A DNA stretch of 64,000 bases. Source: Xestospongia muta. Lineage: Eukaryota > Porifera > Demospongiae > Haplosclerida > Petrosiidae. The stretch lies in NCBI GenBank assembly GCA_963693285.1, contig OY848917.1:5838118-5902117 (forward strand). Direction: 5' to 3'. This document shows, piece by piece, positions 37,642 to 49,898 of this stretch. The notes beneath the pieces were generated by a model that did not search any database, was not told where the DNA came from, and saw only the letters and a list, made by a program, of their open reading frames with translations. The first letter of the stretch is position 1, and each line of letters starts with the position of its first letter. The position numbers were made by a program, and so were the translations under genes.

Positions 37642-38164
37642 CTAAAATAAAAATAAGTATGATATAACATTATAATTGTTGTATCATATCTTCAACTATC
37701 TAAACAACACTTACTTGGAAATTTAGAAGATAACGTAAAATTTTACACACGCGGCTCTAATACAATCTATGAGATTTTGATTGTCGAATGTCTGGATTCA
37801 ACGTAGTTTTTATTTCATAGAGGTGTGGTTTATTATCATTGAAATTTGTAAATAGAAGAGCACCTTGTCTATGTACATTGAAGGTATTGAACAAGTCTAT
37901 GCTAATAATGCATTGTTCACTTCGAGTCTTGACTGACATTGTAATATAAACTCTCTCTATTTCTTATAACAATAGGCAACAATAAATTCTTATTCAAAAA
38001 AGTTCAATGTAGCTTTATTAACGAACAAGTGAAAACCTAATTATTAGAAGTAGACCCAAATCACTTTTATATTAATATTAGCATAATTGAATGGTATTCT
38101 AAAACAATGTCACTACATAACCATTACATGCACAAACATTTAGTTCATTCATAGAACATATACA
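37642..38164. other. spacer, possible first exon of the gene to the left
   Basis: It holds the minus-strand open stretch 37757-37939 (60 codons, MSVKTRSEQ start), which has a decayed equivalent near 31080 in the other unit. Conservation between the copies suggests that it was once transcribed. No acceptable join to the exon at 37614-37641 could be found. Confidence 0.4.
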
Positions 38165-39638
38165 TTACAAGATCAGTCCTCTTCTCTGTCCAGTCTCAAT
38201 AAATGATTTATAATCACTGGCATAAAGGTTTGTGATAGCCTCTCTAGCAAATTTGGAAGCATCTTCAGCATTCTGGTAGCCATGTTCTTGTTTCAATTTG
38301 TCTGTAACCTAAAAATTGATACAAATTACACAAACATAATTATGATATTTATTATATTTACTATACATGACATTATTAACAACCTTTTTCTCAATATCCA
38401 ATGATGACTGAATGGATGGCACTTCTAAGAGCAGCTGTGTTTTCATCCATTGAAGGGTCATTCCACAATACATTTCTCATACCCTCAATCATCTTCTCAA
38501 TAATATCCTCTTCATTATACTCAAAACTTTTCTATATATACATATATAATATATTATATATATATGTTATTACTTGTTCATAGAATATACTGACCATCAT
38601 TATATCAGCACCCATCTGCCATTCTTCATACTTTTTGTCTTCCATTCCAAGATTCCTTGGTAAGTTACGAAATCCCTCCTTAAAATGATTTCCATATTGT
38701 AATATCGCATCCTGATGAGTGATATCACCAGGTACTACATCTCCAAACATCTTTCTAGCATCTCTAAATCCATTAGCAAATCTAATGTATATAAATAATG
38801 AACAGTAATACGTGTTTACAAACAAATATCCGACTTTTCTTCTAATGGCAGTTGGTTTTCTAGTTCTTCTATCTCTCTATAAACAAATGTGTATACATGG
38901 TACATACCATTTCAACTTAAATGAATGAGTTACATATAATATTATAAATGTTATGATATTCTTACAAGATATTATGTATAGCATAAGATCTATTGTGGAT
39001 TTTTAGTTATACATGAAGACAATTCAGAAGAGGTGGATCTGGAAATTGATATGTGGGTCAATCACAAGTCTTGCTAAAATAGTAAGTATTTTGACAATAC
39101 ATATGATATATGCTCTCATATTTACAAGTTACTTTGTAAGCCAGATCTCTTTGCCTTTTATCTTGGATTATTGAAATGTTTCACATGATAAAAACTAAGC
39201 AACGATTTTATTAATAATAGTCATAGACTTTGTTTACTTCATGGAATTGATTAAAGTTTCTATTCATACTCATCAGTTTGTATTAAGAATGGGAAAATAG
39301 AACCCAGTAAATCTCTTCGGAATCTGATTACACAGTGATTAGTTGGGGTGTTATGAAATTTGAAAATCAATATATGTATAAAGCAAAGTTTAATAGCATT
39401 TTAAAACAATCATACCTTCTAAGGTCAGCAATTTATTTGTCCAATTGAACACTTTGACTATGTGAAAGCAGCTTAACACACAAATTACAATTGTTTTACT
39501 TACTTTCCTAATTGTCTCTCTTCATCTGACAATGACCTGTTAGTAATTGATAACTATTTAACATAATTTATTAGAAATAGGTCACCTTTGTCTCCTACTG
39601 TACTCATTTCGTTTTCCTTCTACGTCTAGAATCGCCAT
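38165..39638 (-). pseudogene. copy B of the upstream coiled-coil gene, frameshifted
   Basis: Matches the gene at 31511-33029 along its length: start MAILDVEGKRNEYSRRQ at 39638, EELENQLPLEEK-type exon, DARKMFGDVVPGD, and an end in FIETGQRRG with stop at 38165-38167. In the fourth long exon, 23 bases present at about 31775-31797 are missing at about 38432, which shifts the frame. A 3-base loss nearby is harmless. A protein would lose its last 80 or so residues. Its start codon lies inside a perfect inverted repeat (39628-39654). Confidence 0.7.
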
Positions 39639-39654
39639 TGTAAATGGCGATTCT
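39628..39654. repeat. perfect inverted repeat over a start codon
   Basis: Arms agaatcgccatt and aatggcgattct around a 3-base loop. The equivalent place in copy A (33018-33044) is not palindromic, so the repeat arose in this copy, probably by a local template switch. Confidence 0.7.
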
Positions 39655-40198
39655 AACTCAATCAAAAGAGAGTGGCTAAAGAGGAAGTAGTAGGCGTATA
39701 CTATAATCTTTATAAAGATAATATTTATTAATAACTTACTTTAATCCATTTTAAGATGGCGAAACTTATACTCAGTATTATTGTTAATTATGTGTTCCAT
39801 AAACACCACAGAAACAATTATTATACCATTAATGTTTTGCATTCTACTACCAGTCAATTAAAACTACCACATCTGTCTGTTGATAACAGCCAATGACAAA
39901 AATGGGTATTGACACTAATTTATGTACCAAACAGTCAAATATTATAAAATGTTCCAACACCACAGCTCAAGAGTTACTGATTACATACATATATATAGAC
40001 AATCCAGAAAACCACCCAAACCCCACATTTTCAACCACAAATGAATAACATTGTTTCAGAAGTACATGTACTTACATAAAGAGCATAATATAATTAAAGA
40101 AACATCATTAAGAAGGGTCTATAGATTCCATATAATAAATTGTCCTATTTGTACTAAAAAATTATGTTTATAACTAAAAGTAGAGCATGTATAAAGGT

Positions 40199-41657
40199 TC
40201 ATTGTGTTACTACTTCTTCACAATTAGCAACTAGTCCTTTGACAGCAACATTTCCATCGACACCATACACCAGTACTGGACGATAATAATAAAGTAAATG
40301 ATCACTTTCTTTAGTTTCATCCCAAGTCTTACGAAACGTATCATGCTGACTCTCATCATAATAGCGTGACTCTAATACTATCAATGGAGGAATTAATGTT
40401 AACATGTTTTGTGATAGCCTCACAGCTTTGATTACATGTTCTTTAAGGCATAACTGTGACTCATCAGGATAGCTATTACCAACTGCTAATAGTACCTACA
40501 TGATACAAATAGTTAAATTGTACTTGTATAAAATTAAAGGACACTCACTTTACTGACTATTGGCATTTGTATACTATCATTTACTGTAGAGGATGCTATA
40601 CACTTTAGGTTGCAAGCATTCAGCAATAAACCATATGCTCGGTACTGTTCTTTTGTTGTTACAGAAGTTGTATTGACACCAACTTGTAAACAGGACCTAA
40701 GATAGCTTTTCATCTTTCTTTCAAGTAATTCTTCAGAAAACTTTCTAAAAGAATCCTTTAATATAGCAATAAGTTAAAGTTAACTTTATATTTCCTTACT
40801 TTTAATATCTGTAGTTCACCTCCATTTACATACTGGTTTCTTTTCTCAAAGAGTTCAAACCACCCTTGCCTATAAGTAGATAATATCACAATATTTCAGT
40901 TTAATTAATAATTACACAGAATTGGAAACTAAAGGAACATGAAAGTGCTAAGTGATTGTATATGCCATACCACAGATGTTATAAGACCATCGATGAGGTA
41001 TAGATATCAATTCACAATAAGTGTTATAAACATGTGAGACCATATAAGGTGATCGTTTTATTCTGAGTGTGTACTTTTGTGTCAACTTTTGCGTGACTTC
41101 TTGATCATGTTATGATGACATTGATCGAGATGTTGGTGTCTCATGTTTACAATAGAATATATAGAATATGTTGGTGTTTACAATTACATATATCATACAC
41201 CACGAGTTCTTGGTGAATAGGAGCAAAATCAGACCTTCAACCATTGATATCAACTCAAGGCAAAGCTGAAGGGTGACATCTCAGGATTTGAGTCTGACAT
41301 TGCTGCTACAAACCTCAAAGCCATAGCATATATATTATATATATATATATATATATACCTTTTTTGAAGGTCTTGTTTTCTCTTCCTTAATTGTTCTAGA
41401 ATTCTAAATACATATTTTTCTCACTTTACTTTAACTAAGCTGTCTTACCTTAACTTTTCATCATCACTATCTACCGTTTTAACTCTCTGGTATTTCCCCC
41501 AACGCCTTATAAGCCTCAATGGATATCCAGTATGTTCTGGTGTATGGGTACGTTGTCCATTACAGAACAGAAAACGTCTAAGTAAGCCAAGTACATAGCA
41601 GATACATCTTTTAAGCGTATTTAGACAATACATGATCTTTTCACAAATGTAGTTCAT
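40199..41657 (-). CDS. MIEAP-like coiled-coil protein, left duplicate
   Basis: Five exons (41449-41657, 41359-41403, 40800-40869, 40549-40755, 40199-40495) give 275 residues in frame. The first exon starts MNYICEKIMYCLNTLKRC and continues with a Cys-rich, hydrophobic and basic stretch up to about residue 35, which could be a membrane or mitochondrial targeting segment. A short coiled coil follows (ILEQLRKRKQDLQKR). The fourth exon has YRAYGLLLNACNLK; the last has MLTLIPPLIV, DTFRKTWDET, YYRPVLVYG and VAVKGLVAN. The pattern matches the other MIEAP-like genes here. It is not fused to the ARKMFGD domain. Naming by MIEAP rests on pattern memory. Confidence 0.75.
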
Positions 41658-43842
41658 CCTTGTCTTAACAGCAATTATCAGGCCACACTCCTTGCTCTAC
41701 CGGAAGCAGACTGGGTATTAAAAAGTCAATTAATATAACTTTATAATATTAAGTCAACAGTTATACGTTTTGTCATATTGTGGAGGATTTTACTATGAAC
41801 TTATGACAAGACGATTATTCGAGGATGGATGGATATCTGCCAAAGTTGTTGATATAAATTCCAGGAATAAAGAAAACTTAATGTAGTTATATCAAATGTA
41901 AGTAGTTATGTCAAACATGCTAATTGACTCTCATTCTCTTTTTTTCTAACATTACTCGTGAAGGCAGTGAAGTTATTAAATGTAGAAAGGTTTCGGTTTC
42001 GTTTACCAGCAGCCTTGAACATTGCCTCCAGTCTTTTAATGTAGAGTGAAGAATCAACTGACACAATTAGCTGAGCTCAATCAGCTAACAAGAAGTTTAA
42101 AGGAATGTTTTAATAATTATGCTTTGGTACGATTAAAATAAGAACGAGGGGATTGTACCACCAGTTATGAACACTACATGTTAAGGAAGACTAAACTCAA
42201 TTTTTACAGTGAATGAATTGGGCAACAGGCCTAAGCATCACCTTTCTACCCAAGATAGGAAGTATCAAATATTCTATTTGAACACACCCACATCAGCCAT
42301 GTTGGAGGGCAACCTTAACATTATGATGATTTACTCAGCACTTATGAGACAAACAGAATGAAATTGCAGACTTAGAATCAATGGTGATGAAATTGACCTC
42401 AATCATTCCGTCTTGTTAAGACTATCCAACTTGATCTCAATGACTTGAATTAACGCTGATGATACTGGAAGTGCCATGTGAAAACGAGGTTAAAAACATC
42501 CATTACATTACATTACATATATTTTCCTCTGAATACTCCTAGCTTCTCTTAAAATGCATCATTATATTTCACAATCAGATTTCTAGTCTTTGTTCTCAAA
42601 CTATTGAGTTAATACTCAATGCCTTCCAGTTATAATAACAATGGTTCAGCAGTCAAACCTGAGGACTTAGGGCATTCCATTTTTGATGTCTAAAGTTAGT
42701 AATTTTCATACTCTGTGGTATTACCAATGAACAGTATTTCTTCACATGTACATGAATGTAGTTTAGACACAAATGTTTTTTCAAGAACATGCCACAGAAG
42801 ATCCTGATAGTTTCTCTCATGTAATATTGAAAGTACTGCTGCCATATGTAGCTCCTTCCATCCATATTTTACTTGTACTATAATGCTTGTACTTTCATTT
42901 CTTAGTTCCCTGTACAATAGATAGGTGGCATTGAATGCACATCCTCATTTAAATACTAAGTTTTGCTCCTACAGACTAATGCAAAGTGCCCTTTCTTATG
43001 ATGCTAGTGCACATTGCTTATTTAAAATGATACACTATAGTATAAAAAGTAGTGGACAAAGTATGACTAATAAGACAAAGATAAAAATTGATGATTAATG
43101 ACATCTGATATGTTTTAGGGTGATAAGTAGTGATAGTAGGTGGATGATTAGTGAACAAGCATATTTACTTTTAGATTTAAAAGTGATCAAAGACGAACTA
43201 CATTTCACATGGTAAGGAAGTGAATTCTACAGAGGGAGAATGGAAGGGACAAAAGTTTTTTTGTGAAGCAGATGAACTAGAAAAAAGGATGGAAAAGGTG
43301 AGAGGATCAAAGTGTTGAAAAGCAGGAATTGGAGGAGATAGTGGATGGAAGTACCAGAAGGAAAGTAAAGGAGATCATTAGTAATTTTATAAAGAAGACA
43401 TAATTTAGAAATATAGTGACAAGTTGAAAGGGACGAAAGGTAAAATGTTGAGAGAAGAGACAAATTGTTATGCTATTATGTAGGGATAATATAATTGCTA
43501 TCTTTTCTCTCTTATTGGACAAATAGTAGTCAGACTACATTTATATATATATTTGTATTTTTAAGAAAATGTTTTATTGCGTATTAAATACTGGCTACTT
43601 GCTGTGCTCTTGTATATTTTAAAATTATTTTAGAAAAAATTGTTTGACAGCAATAATCAAAAATACAATATGTTTCTAAATAGAGTGCATGCATGACAAC
43701 TATGTACAAATTGTATTTTCATGTATATGTGTATGGAAACAATACTTTGATAAAGTACATAACGACATACTTTTTCTATACAACAAAAATTCAAGAAGTA
43801 AATAATAGCAAAGCCTAAAGCCACTCAAAGTATCTAATATGT
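41658..43842. other. duplicated spacer, left copy
   Basis: No gene. Aligns with 47769-49898. It keeps about 200 bases (about 42675-42885) that are missing in the right copy, and lacks about 150 bases that the right copy has at 48450-48595. Open frames here are not conserved between copies. Confidence 0.6.
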
Positions 43843-44866
43843 TTATTGTTGTGAGAGAAAGTCACACACAATTTTTATTTCTTGGCCAGTTACTCTATAT
43901 TTTGCCCTAGCTTTAATTTCTGTACCACAAACGTCCATTTCAACATCAACAAAACACTGTGTAAGGGGGAGGTTGGCTGGATTGGATGCACGTGTATCAA
44001 TAACTAATTCACCAATGTTTGTGACTAGAAGCTGTCGTTGTTTATCAACTGTATACTGAACATCAGTATTGGGTGTACTATAGATTGTTACAGTCATTCT
44101 TTCATTTTCTGTGATTGGAGTCAGATTTATTGAGAAAAGCTCGTCAGTTTCCACTATTTCACCCTTTTGCAGAAAAACACAAAATACATTATTACAGAAA
44201 TTTTTTGTAGGTCATTGTTATAAAATTTATAGAAGCTGTCGTGTTTGCTTTCATCAAATTCTTGAGAGAGACAGATGCCATAAGTTGCATCAGCTCGTCG
44301 AGCTTTTATGATTTGTGGATTTTTCTTCCACATCACAGCTCCTTGAACTACAGCAAGAGATGGATTTGTAGGCACTATTATGTCATATTGACGAGAATTT
44401 AGAGCATGCTTCAGCTTTTTGTATATATATTTGGTGCCTCCATAACCCCCTACAAGATAGATAGTATGTATATTTATGTCCAGCTCTAACAAAACCTTTT
44501 TAGTGCTTTTAATAATCGCCTGCACTCCTGGACCAAATAACTTCTCTTCTGCAAATGCCTGACTAACAAATAGAGTATCATCAGAAAATTCTACCCCTTC
44601 CAATAATTTCAAAGCTTCTTCAATTTTTGATACTGTGTAGAATCTTACGAAATTGCTTGGTAGATCAACACATATTTCTTCAATTTTACCATCTTCAAAA
44701 AGTAACTTCTGTTGCTCAAATTCGGTATATAATAATTTATTAAGAATGGCTCCTTGTTGTGAGTAATCTCTTGAGTTAATGAATTGTTCAAAATTGTCGT
44801 CATCAACTGTTTTTGTAGCAATATTGAAAACTGCTTGTTAACTGTAGCTCCACCCATTTCATTCCC
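43843..44866 (-). pseudogene. HSPA12-like gene, 5'-truncated and frameshifted
   Basis: Corresponds to the last exon of the intact gene at 49899-51952 but stops at about 44866, so the N-terminal half of the ATPase domain is absent. What is left includes MGGATVNKQFSILLQK, TIYLVGGYGGTKYIYKKL and the C-terminal beta part ending VCDFLSQQ. One base is lost near 44812 (gtttttgtagc against attttttgtagc), and another shift lies near 44195-44205. The stretch between the shifts stays very close to the functional copy, so inactivation is recent. Confidence 0.85.
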
Positions 44867-44908
44867 TAAACTAGTCCCAAAACGCGACGCAACCTACCGG
44901 GCCACAGC
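44867..44908. other. GC-rich filler at a deletion breakpoint
   Basis: About 40 bases (core cccaaaacgcgacgcaacc) match neither side of the equivalent region in the right copy. Left of them the sequence follows 50918 downwards; right of them it follows 52217 upwards. They are richer in G+C and CpG than anything nearby. Confidence 0.65.
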
Positions 44909-45067
44909 ACTTTTAGGAGTTGACATGATATATAATGTAGGACTTGAACAAATTTGCTGATGTGCTGTTTCAAACTTTTGATATACCAGAGCACAATTTA
45001 GTATATGTTATGTACTTGAATGAATGTGTAGATCAGATATAATTTTTAAGAACAATTCCAATTACAT

Positions 45068-45465
45068 CAACAGTAGGATATAAATGTTCCAGGAATAAGA
45101 ATTGGCTATATCGATTTGTAATTAATCATATACATGTATATCCAAGAATTTCATGATAGGTGGAGCACATAGTACTTACAATAACAGGTGGAAGACTAAT
45201 ATAAACTTTCCAAGAATAAGAATTGGCTATATATATATATAATTTTTGTAGTTGGCATACATGCATTTCCAGGAATGTTATTGTAGGTGGAACATATTGC
45301 ACTTACAACAACAGTAGGGAGACTAAGATAAACTTTCCATGAATTGGAATTGACTATGCAGCTGTAGACCTGCATGTATTTCCAGGAATTATGGCCGACT
45401 TGTGATACAATAACAGTAGTACAGCTAAATTTTCAAGAATAAGAATTGGCTATATTGCTCTACCA
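45068..45465. repeat. imperfect tandem repeat, about 95-127 bp units
   Basis: The words ttccaagaataagaattggc recur at about 45088, 45208, 45335 and 45429. Each is followed by a shared string (catgcatttccaggaat, gtaggtggaacat, acttacaacaacag). About three to four units are present. The same array, diverged, lies at 52385-52755 after the HSPA12-like gene at 53118. Confidence 0.75.
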
Positions 45466-45811
45466 TTAATAGTATAAACAACTACACAACTCTGTAGTTC
45501 ATGTATATTGTAGATGCCACTAGATTTCAAAAGAACTTTTGATGGCATCTAGATTATTCTATTGTCTGAAGACTTTGTCACTTGTTATAATGCATATTAA
45601 CATTATTAAAGTGACATGAATCAGACACTGTCAGTATATACATATATATGTATCTGCTATGAATACAAAACTTAGCACTTTAAATTATTTCTTTCATTTA
45701 AGTTATCTAAAATTATTTTTTCCATATATTTTGGCATATTAAACCAAACTAGTTCAACCAAGAATGAATGTTTGTTTTTCAAAAAAAACAATAAAAATCT
45801 ACAATAGTTGT

Positions 45812-45907
45812 TTACACAAATGACAAAAAGTCACAAATGGTCTTAACTTCTTCCTGAGTCACACAATATTTGGCTTTAGCTTGTATTTCTGTACCACTAA
45901 AGTCCAT
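45812..45907 (-). pseudogene. 3'-end fragment of an HSPA12-like gene
   Basis: Thirty-two codons including the stop at 45812-45814, equal to the C-terminus of the gene at 53118 (QAKAKY, DFLSF). The fragment is cut at the duplication join and cannot be expressed by itself. Confidence 0.8.
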
Positions 45908-46363
45908 TAAGATGGCGAAAATTATACTCAGTATTATTGTTAATTATGTGTTCCATAAACACCACAGAAACAATTATTATACCATTAATGTTTTGCATTC
46001 TACTACCAGTCAATTAAAACTACCACATCTGTCTGTTGATAACAGCCAATGACAGAAATGGGTATTGACACTAATTCATGTACCAAACAGTCAAATATTG
46101 TGTATTTAAAGATTATAAAATGTTCCAACAACACAGCTCAAGTGTTACTGATTACATACATATATATAGACAATCCAGAAAACCACCCAAACCCCACATT
46201 TTCTAAGACAAATGTATAACATTGCTTCAGAAGTACATGTACTTACATAAAGAGCATAATAAGATCTAAAAAACATCATTAAGAAGGGCCTATAGATTCC
46301 ATATAATAAATTGTCCTATTTGTACTAAAAAAGTATGTTTATAACTAAAAGTAGAGCATGTGT

Positions 46364-47768
46364 TCATTGTGTTACTACTTCATCACAATTAGCAACTAGT
46401 CCTTTGACAGCAACGTTTCCATCGACACCATATACCAGTACTGGACGATAATAATAGAGTGAATGATCACTTCCTTTAGTTTCATCCCAAGTCTTACGAA
46501 ACGTATCATGCTGACTTTCATCATAATAGCGTGACTCTAATACTATCAATGGAGGAATTAATGTTAACATGTATAGTGATAGCCTCACTGCTTTGATTAC
46601 ATGTTCTTTAAGGCATAACTGTGACTCATCAGGATAGCTATTACCAACTGCTGATAGTACCTACATGATATAAATAGTTGAACTTGTATAAAATTAAAGG
46701 ACACTCACTTTTCTGACTATTGGCATTTGTATACTATCATTTACTGTAAAGGATGCTATACACTTTAGGTTACAAGCACTCAGCAATAAACCATATGCTC
46801 GGTACTGTTGTTTTGTTGTTATAGAAGTTGTATTGACACCAACTTGTAAACAGAACCCAAGATAGCTTTTCATCTTTCTTTCAAGTAATTCTTCAGAAAA
46901 CTTTCTAAAAGAATCCTTTAATATAGCAATAAGTTAAAGTTAACTTTATATTTCCTTACTTTTAATATCTGTAGTTCACCTCCATTTACATACTGGTTTC
47001 TTTTCTCAAAGAGTTCGAACAACCCTAGACTGTGAGTAGATAATATCACAATATTTCGGTTTAATTAATAATTACACAGAATTGGAAACTATAGGAACAT
47101 GAAATGTTAAAAGATTGTATATGCCATACCACAATGTTATAAGACCACAGATGAGGTATAGATATCGATTCACAATAACTGTTACAAACTTGTGAGACCA
47201 CATAAGGTCATTGTATTATTCTGAGCATGCATTTTTGTGTCAACAGCAATAGCATTATGAATTCTTGATCATGATATGATGACATTGATCAAGATGTTGG
47301 TGTCTCATGTTTACAATAGAATATATCGTGCACCATGACTTCTTGGTGGATAGCAGTATAATCATTTGAACCTGACATTGCTGCTATAAACCTCAAAGCT
47401 ATAGTATATTTACTATGTATGTATATATATATATTACCTTTTTAGAAGGTCTTGTTTTCTCTTCCTTAATTGTTCTCGAATTCTAAATACAAGTTTTTTC
47501 ACTTTGCTTTAACCAAGCTGTCTTACCTAAATTTTTCATCATCATCATCACTACCTGTCGATTCAAGTCTATGGTATGGATGGTCATTTCGATACCTGAT
47601 TGAATATCTAATATGTTCTGGTGTATAGGTACGATGTCCATTATCAAACACAAAACGTCTAAGTATCCCAAGTATATAGCAGATATATCTTTTAACCATA
47701 CGAAGACAATAAAGGATCTTTTCACAAATGTAAAGACAATAAACGATCTTTTCACAAATGTAACACAT
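46364..47768 (-). CDS. MIEAP-like coiled-coil protein, right duplicate
   Basis: Same five-exon layout as the gene at 40199 (first exon 47527-47768, second 47438-47482, last ending at 46364). About 286 residues. The first exon has a 30-base tandem duplication (47703-47762) that doubles the YICEKI-YCL motif, so the N-terminus reads MCYICEKIVYCLYICEKI and then continues. An acidic run SDDDDEK follows before the coiled coil. The last exon has MLTLIPPLIV, DTFRKTWDET, YYRPVLVYG and VAVKGLVAN. All exons are open. Confidence 0.75.
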
Positions 47769-49898
47769 CCTTGTCTCTAAAGGTCACTTATCAGGCCACA
47801 CTCCTAGTCCTTGCCCTACCGGAAGCAGACTGGGTATTAAAAAGTCAAATATTATAACTTTATAATATTAAGTCAACAGTTATACGTTTTGTCATATTGT
47901 GGAGGATTTAGTATTTTACTATGAACTTATGACAAGACGATCCTTCGAGGATGGATGGATGTCTGCCAAAGTTGTTGAAATAAATTCCAGGAATAAAGAA
48001 AACGTAATGTAGTTATATCAAATGTAAGTAGCTATGTCAAACATGTTAATTGACTCTTATTCTCTTTTTTTCTAACATTACTCGTGAAGTCAGTGAAGTT
48101 ATTAAATATTGAAAGATTTTAGTTTCATTTACCAGCAGCCTTGAACACTGCCTCCAGTCTTTTAATGTAGAGTGATGAACCAACCCATCTTTATTGACTG
48201 ACACAATTAGCTGAGTTCAAACAGCTAATTAGAAGTTTAAAGGAATGTTTTAATAATTATGCTTTAGTACGGTTAAAAAAAGAACAAGGGGATTGTACCA
48301 CTAGTTAAGAACACTACATGTTAAGGATGACTAGACTCAATTTTTACAGTGAATTGATTGGGCAGCAGGCCTAGGCATCACCTTCCTGCCCAAGATAGGA
48401 AGTATATTTGAACACACCCACATCAGCCATGTTGGAGGGCAACCTTAACATGTAAAATATGCAAGCAATGCAGAGATCATTTTTATAGAAAATTTCTGGA
48501 TAACTGTTGCTTTTTGTACTCGAAGTTGTAGAATAGTACATTTCTTCAAGTCTGTTTAGCATAATGTTACATAGCAGTCCACCTTGATATAAATATGATG
48601 ATTTACTCAGCACTTATGAGATAAACAGAATGTGATTGCAGACTTAGAATCAATGGTGAAGTTGACCTCAATCATTCCACTTTGTTAAAGACTATCCAAC
48701 TTGATCTCAATGGCTTGAATTAATAGTGATGGTACTGGAAGTTCCATGTGAAAACTAGGTTAAACACATACATTACATTACATACATTTTCCCTCTGAAT
48801 GGTCCTAGCTTCTCTTAAAATGCATCACAAATATTTCACTATCAGATTTCTAGTCTTTGTTCTCAAACTATTGACTTAGTCCTTAATGCCTTCCAGTTAA
48901 AACAATTGTTCAGCAGTTAAACCTAAGGACTTCCATTTTTACTTGTACTATAATGCTTGTACTTTCATTTCTTAGTTCCCTGTACAATAGATAGTAGGCG
49001 TTGAATGCACATCCTCATCTAAATACTAAGTCTTGCTTCTACAGACTAATGCTTAATGCCCTTTCTTATGATGCTAGTGACACATTGCTTATTTAAAATT
49101 ATACACTATAGTATAAAAAGTAGTGGATAAAGTATGATTAATAAGACAAAGATAAAATCGATGATTAATGACATCTGATAAATTTTAGGGTGATAAGTTG
49201 TGATAGCAGGTGGATGAATAAGCATATCTACTTTTAGATTTAAAAGTGATCAAAGATGAGCTACATTTCACATGATAAGGAAGTGAATTCTACAGAGGGA
49301 GAATGGAAGGGACAAAAGTGTTTTGTGAAGCAGATGAACTAGAAAAAAGGATGGAAAAGATGAGAGGATCCAAAGTGTTGAAAATCTTGACTTGGAGGAG
49401 ATTAGTGAATAAAAGTACCAGAAGAAAAGTAAAGGAGATTGTTAGTAATTTTATAAGAAGGCATAATTTAGAAATAGAGTGATGAGTTGAAAGGGACGAA
49501 AGGTAAAATGTTGAGAGAAGAGACAAATTGTTATGCTATTATGTAGGGATAATATAATTGCTAGTTGTAGTCAGACTACAATTATATATATACATATATA
49601 TATATTTGTATTTTCAAGAAAATCTTTTATCTGCCTTTTAAATACTGGTTACTTGCTGTGGTCTTGTACATTTTAAAATTATTTTAGAAAAAATTGTTTA
49701 ACAGCAATAATCAAAAATACAATGTGTTTCTAAATAGAGTGCATGCATGACAACTATGTACAAATTGTATTCGTGTTTATATGTATGAAACGACACTTTG
49801 ATAAAGTACGTAGCAATTAACATACTTTTTCTATCCAACAAAAATTTTAAGAAGTAAATAATAGCAATGCATAAAGGCACTCAAAATATCTAATATGC
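47769..49898. other. duplicated spacer, right copy
   Basis: Aligns with 41658-43842 and has no gene. It contains a private block of about 150 bases at 48450-48595. Near its left end lies the upstream region of the gene at 47768, and near its right end the 3' flank of the HSPA12-like gene. Confidence 0.6.

Larger units (their letters stand above)
39743..45907. repeat. segmental tandem duplication, left copy
   Basis: Matches 45908-53213 in the same orientation and order: MIEAP-like gene, 2-kb spacer, HSPA12-like gene end, then the tandem-repeat-rich 3' flank and the last codons of the next HSPA12 gene. It lacks what corresponds to about 50919-52216. The join to the right copy at about 45903-45908 puts HSPA12 3' codons (accactaaagtccatt) directly against the sequence found at the left edge (tccattttaagatggcg). 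Confidence 0.85.

Noticed and set aside
42653..43522. Several minus-strand open frames in the duplicated spacer
   Set aside because: They are disrupted or missing in the equivalent region 48900-49600, so they are not under coding constraint.
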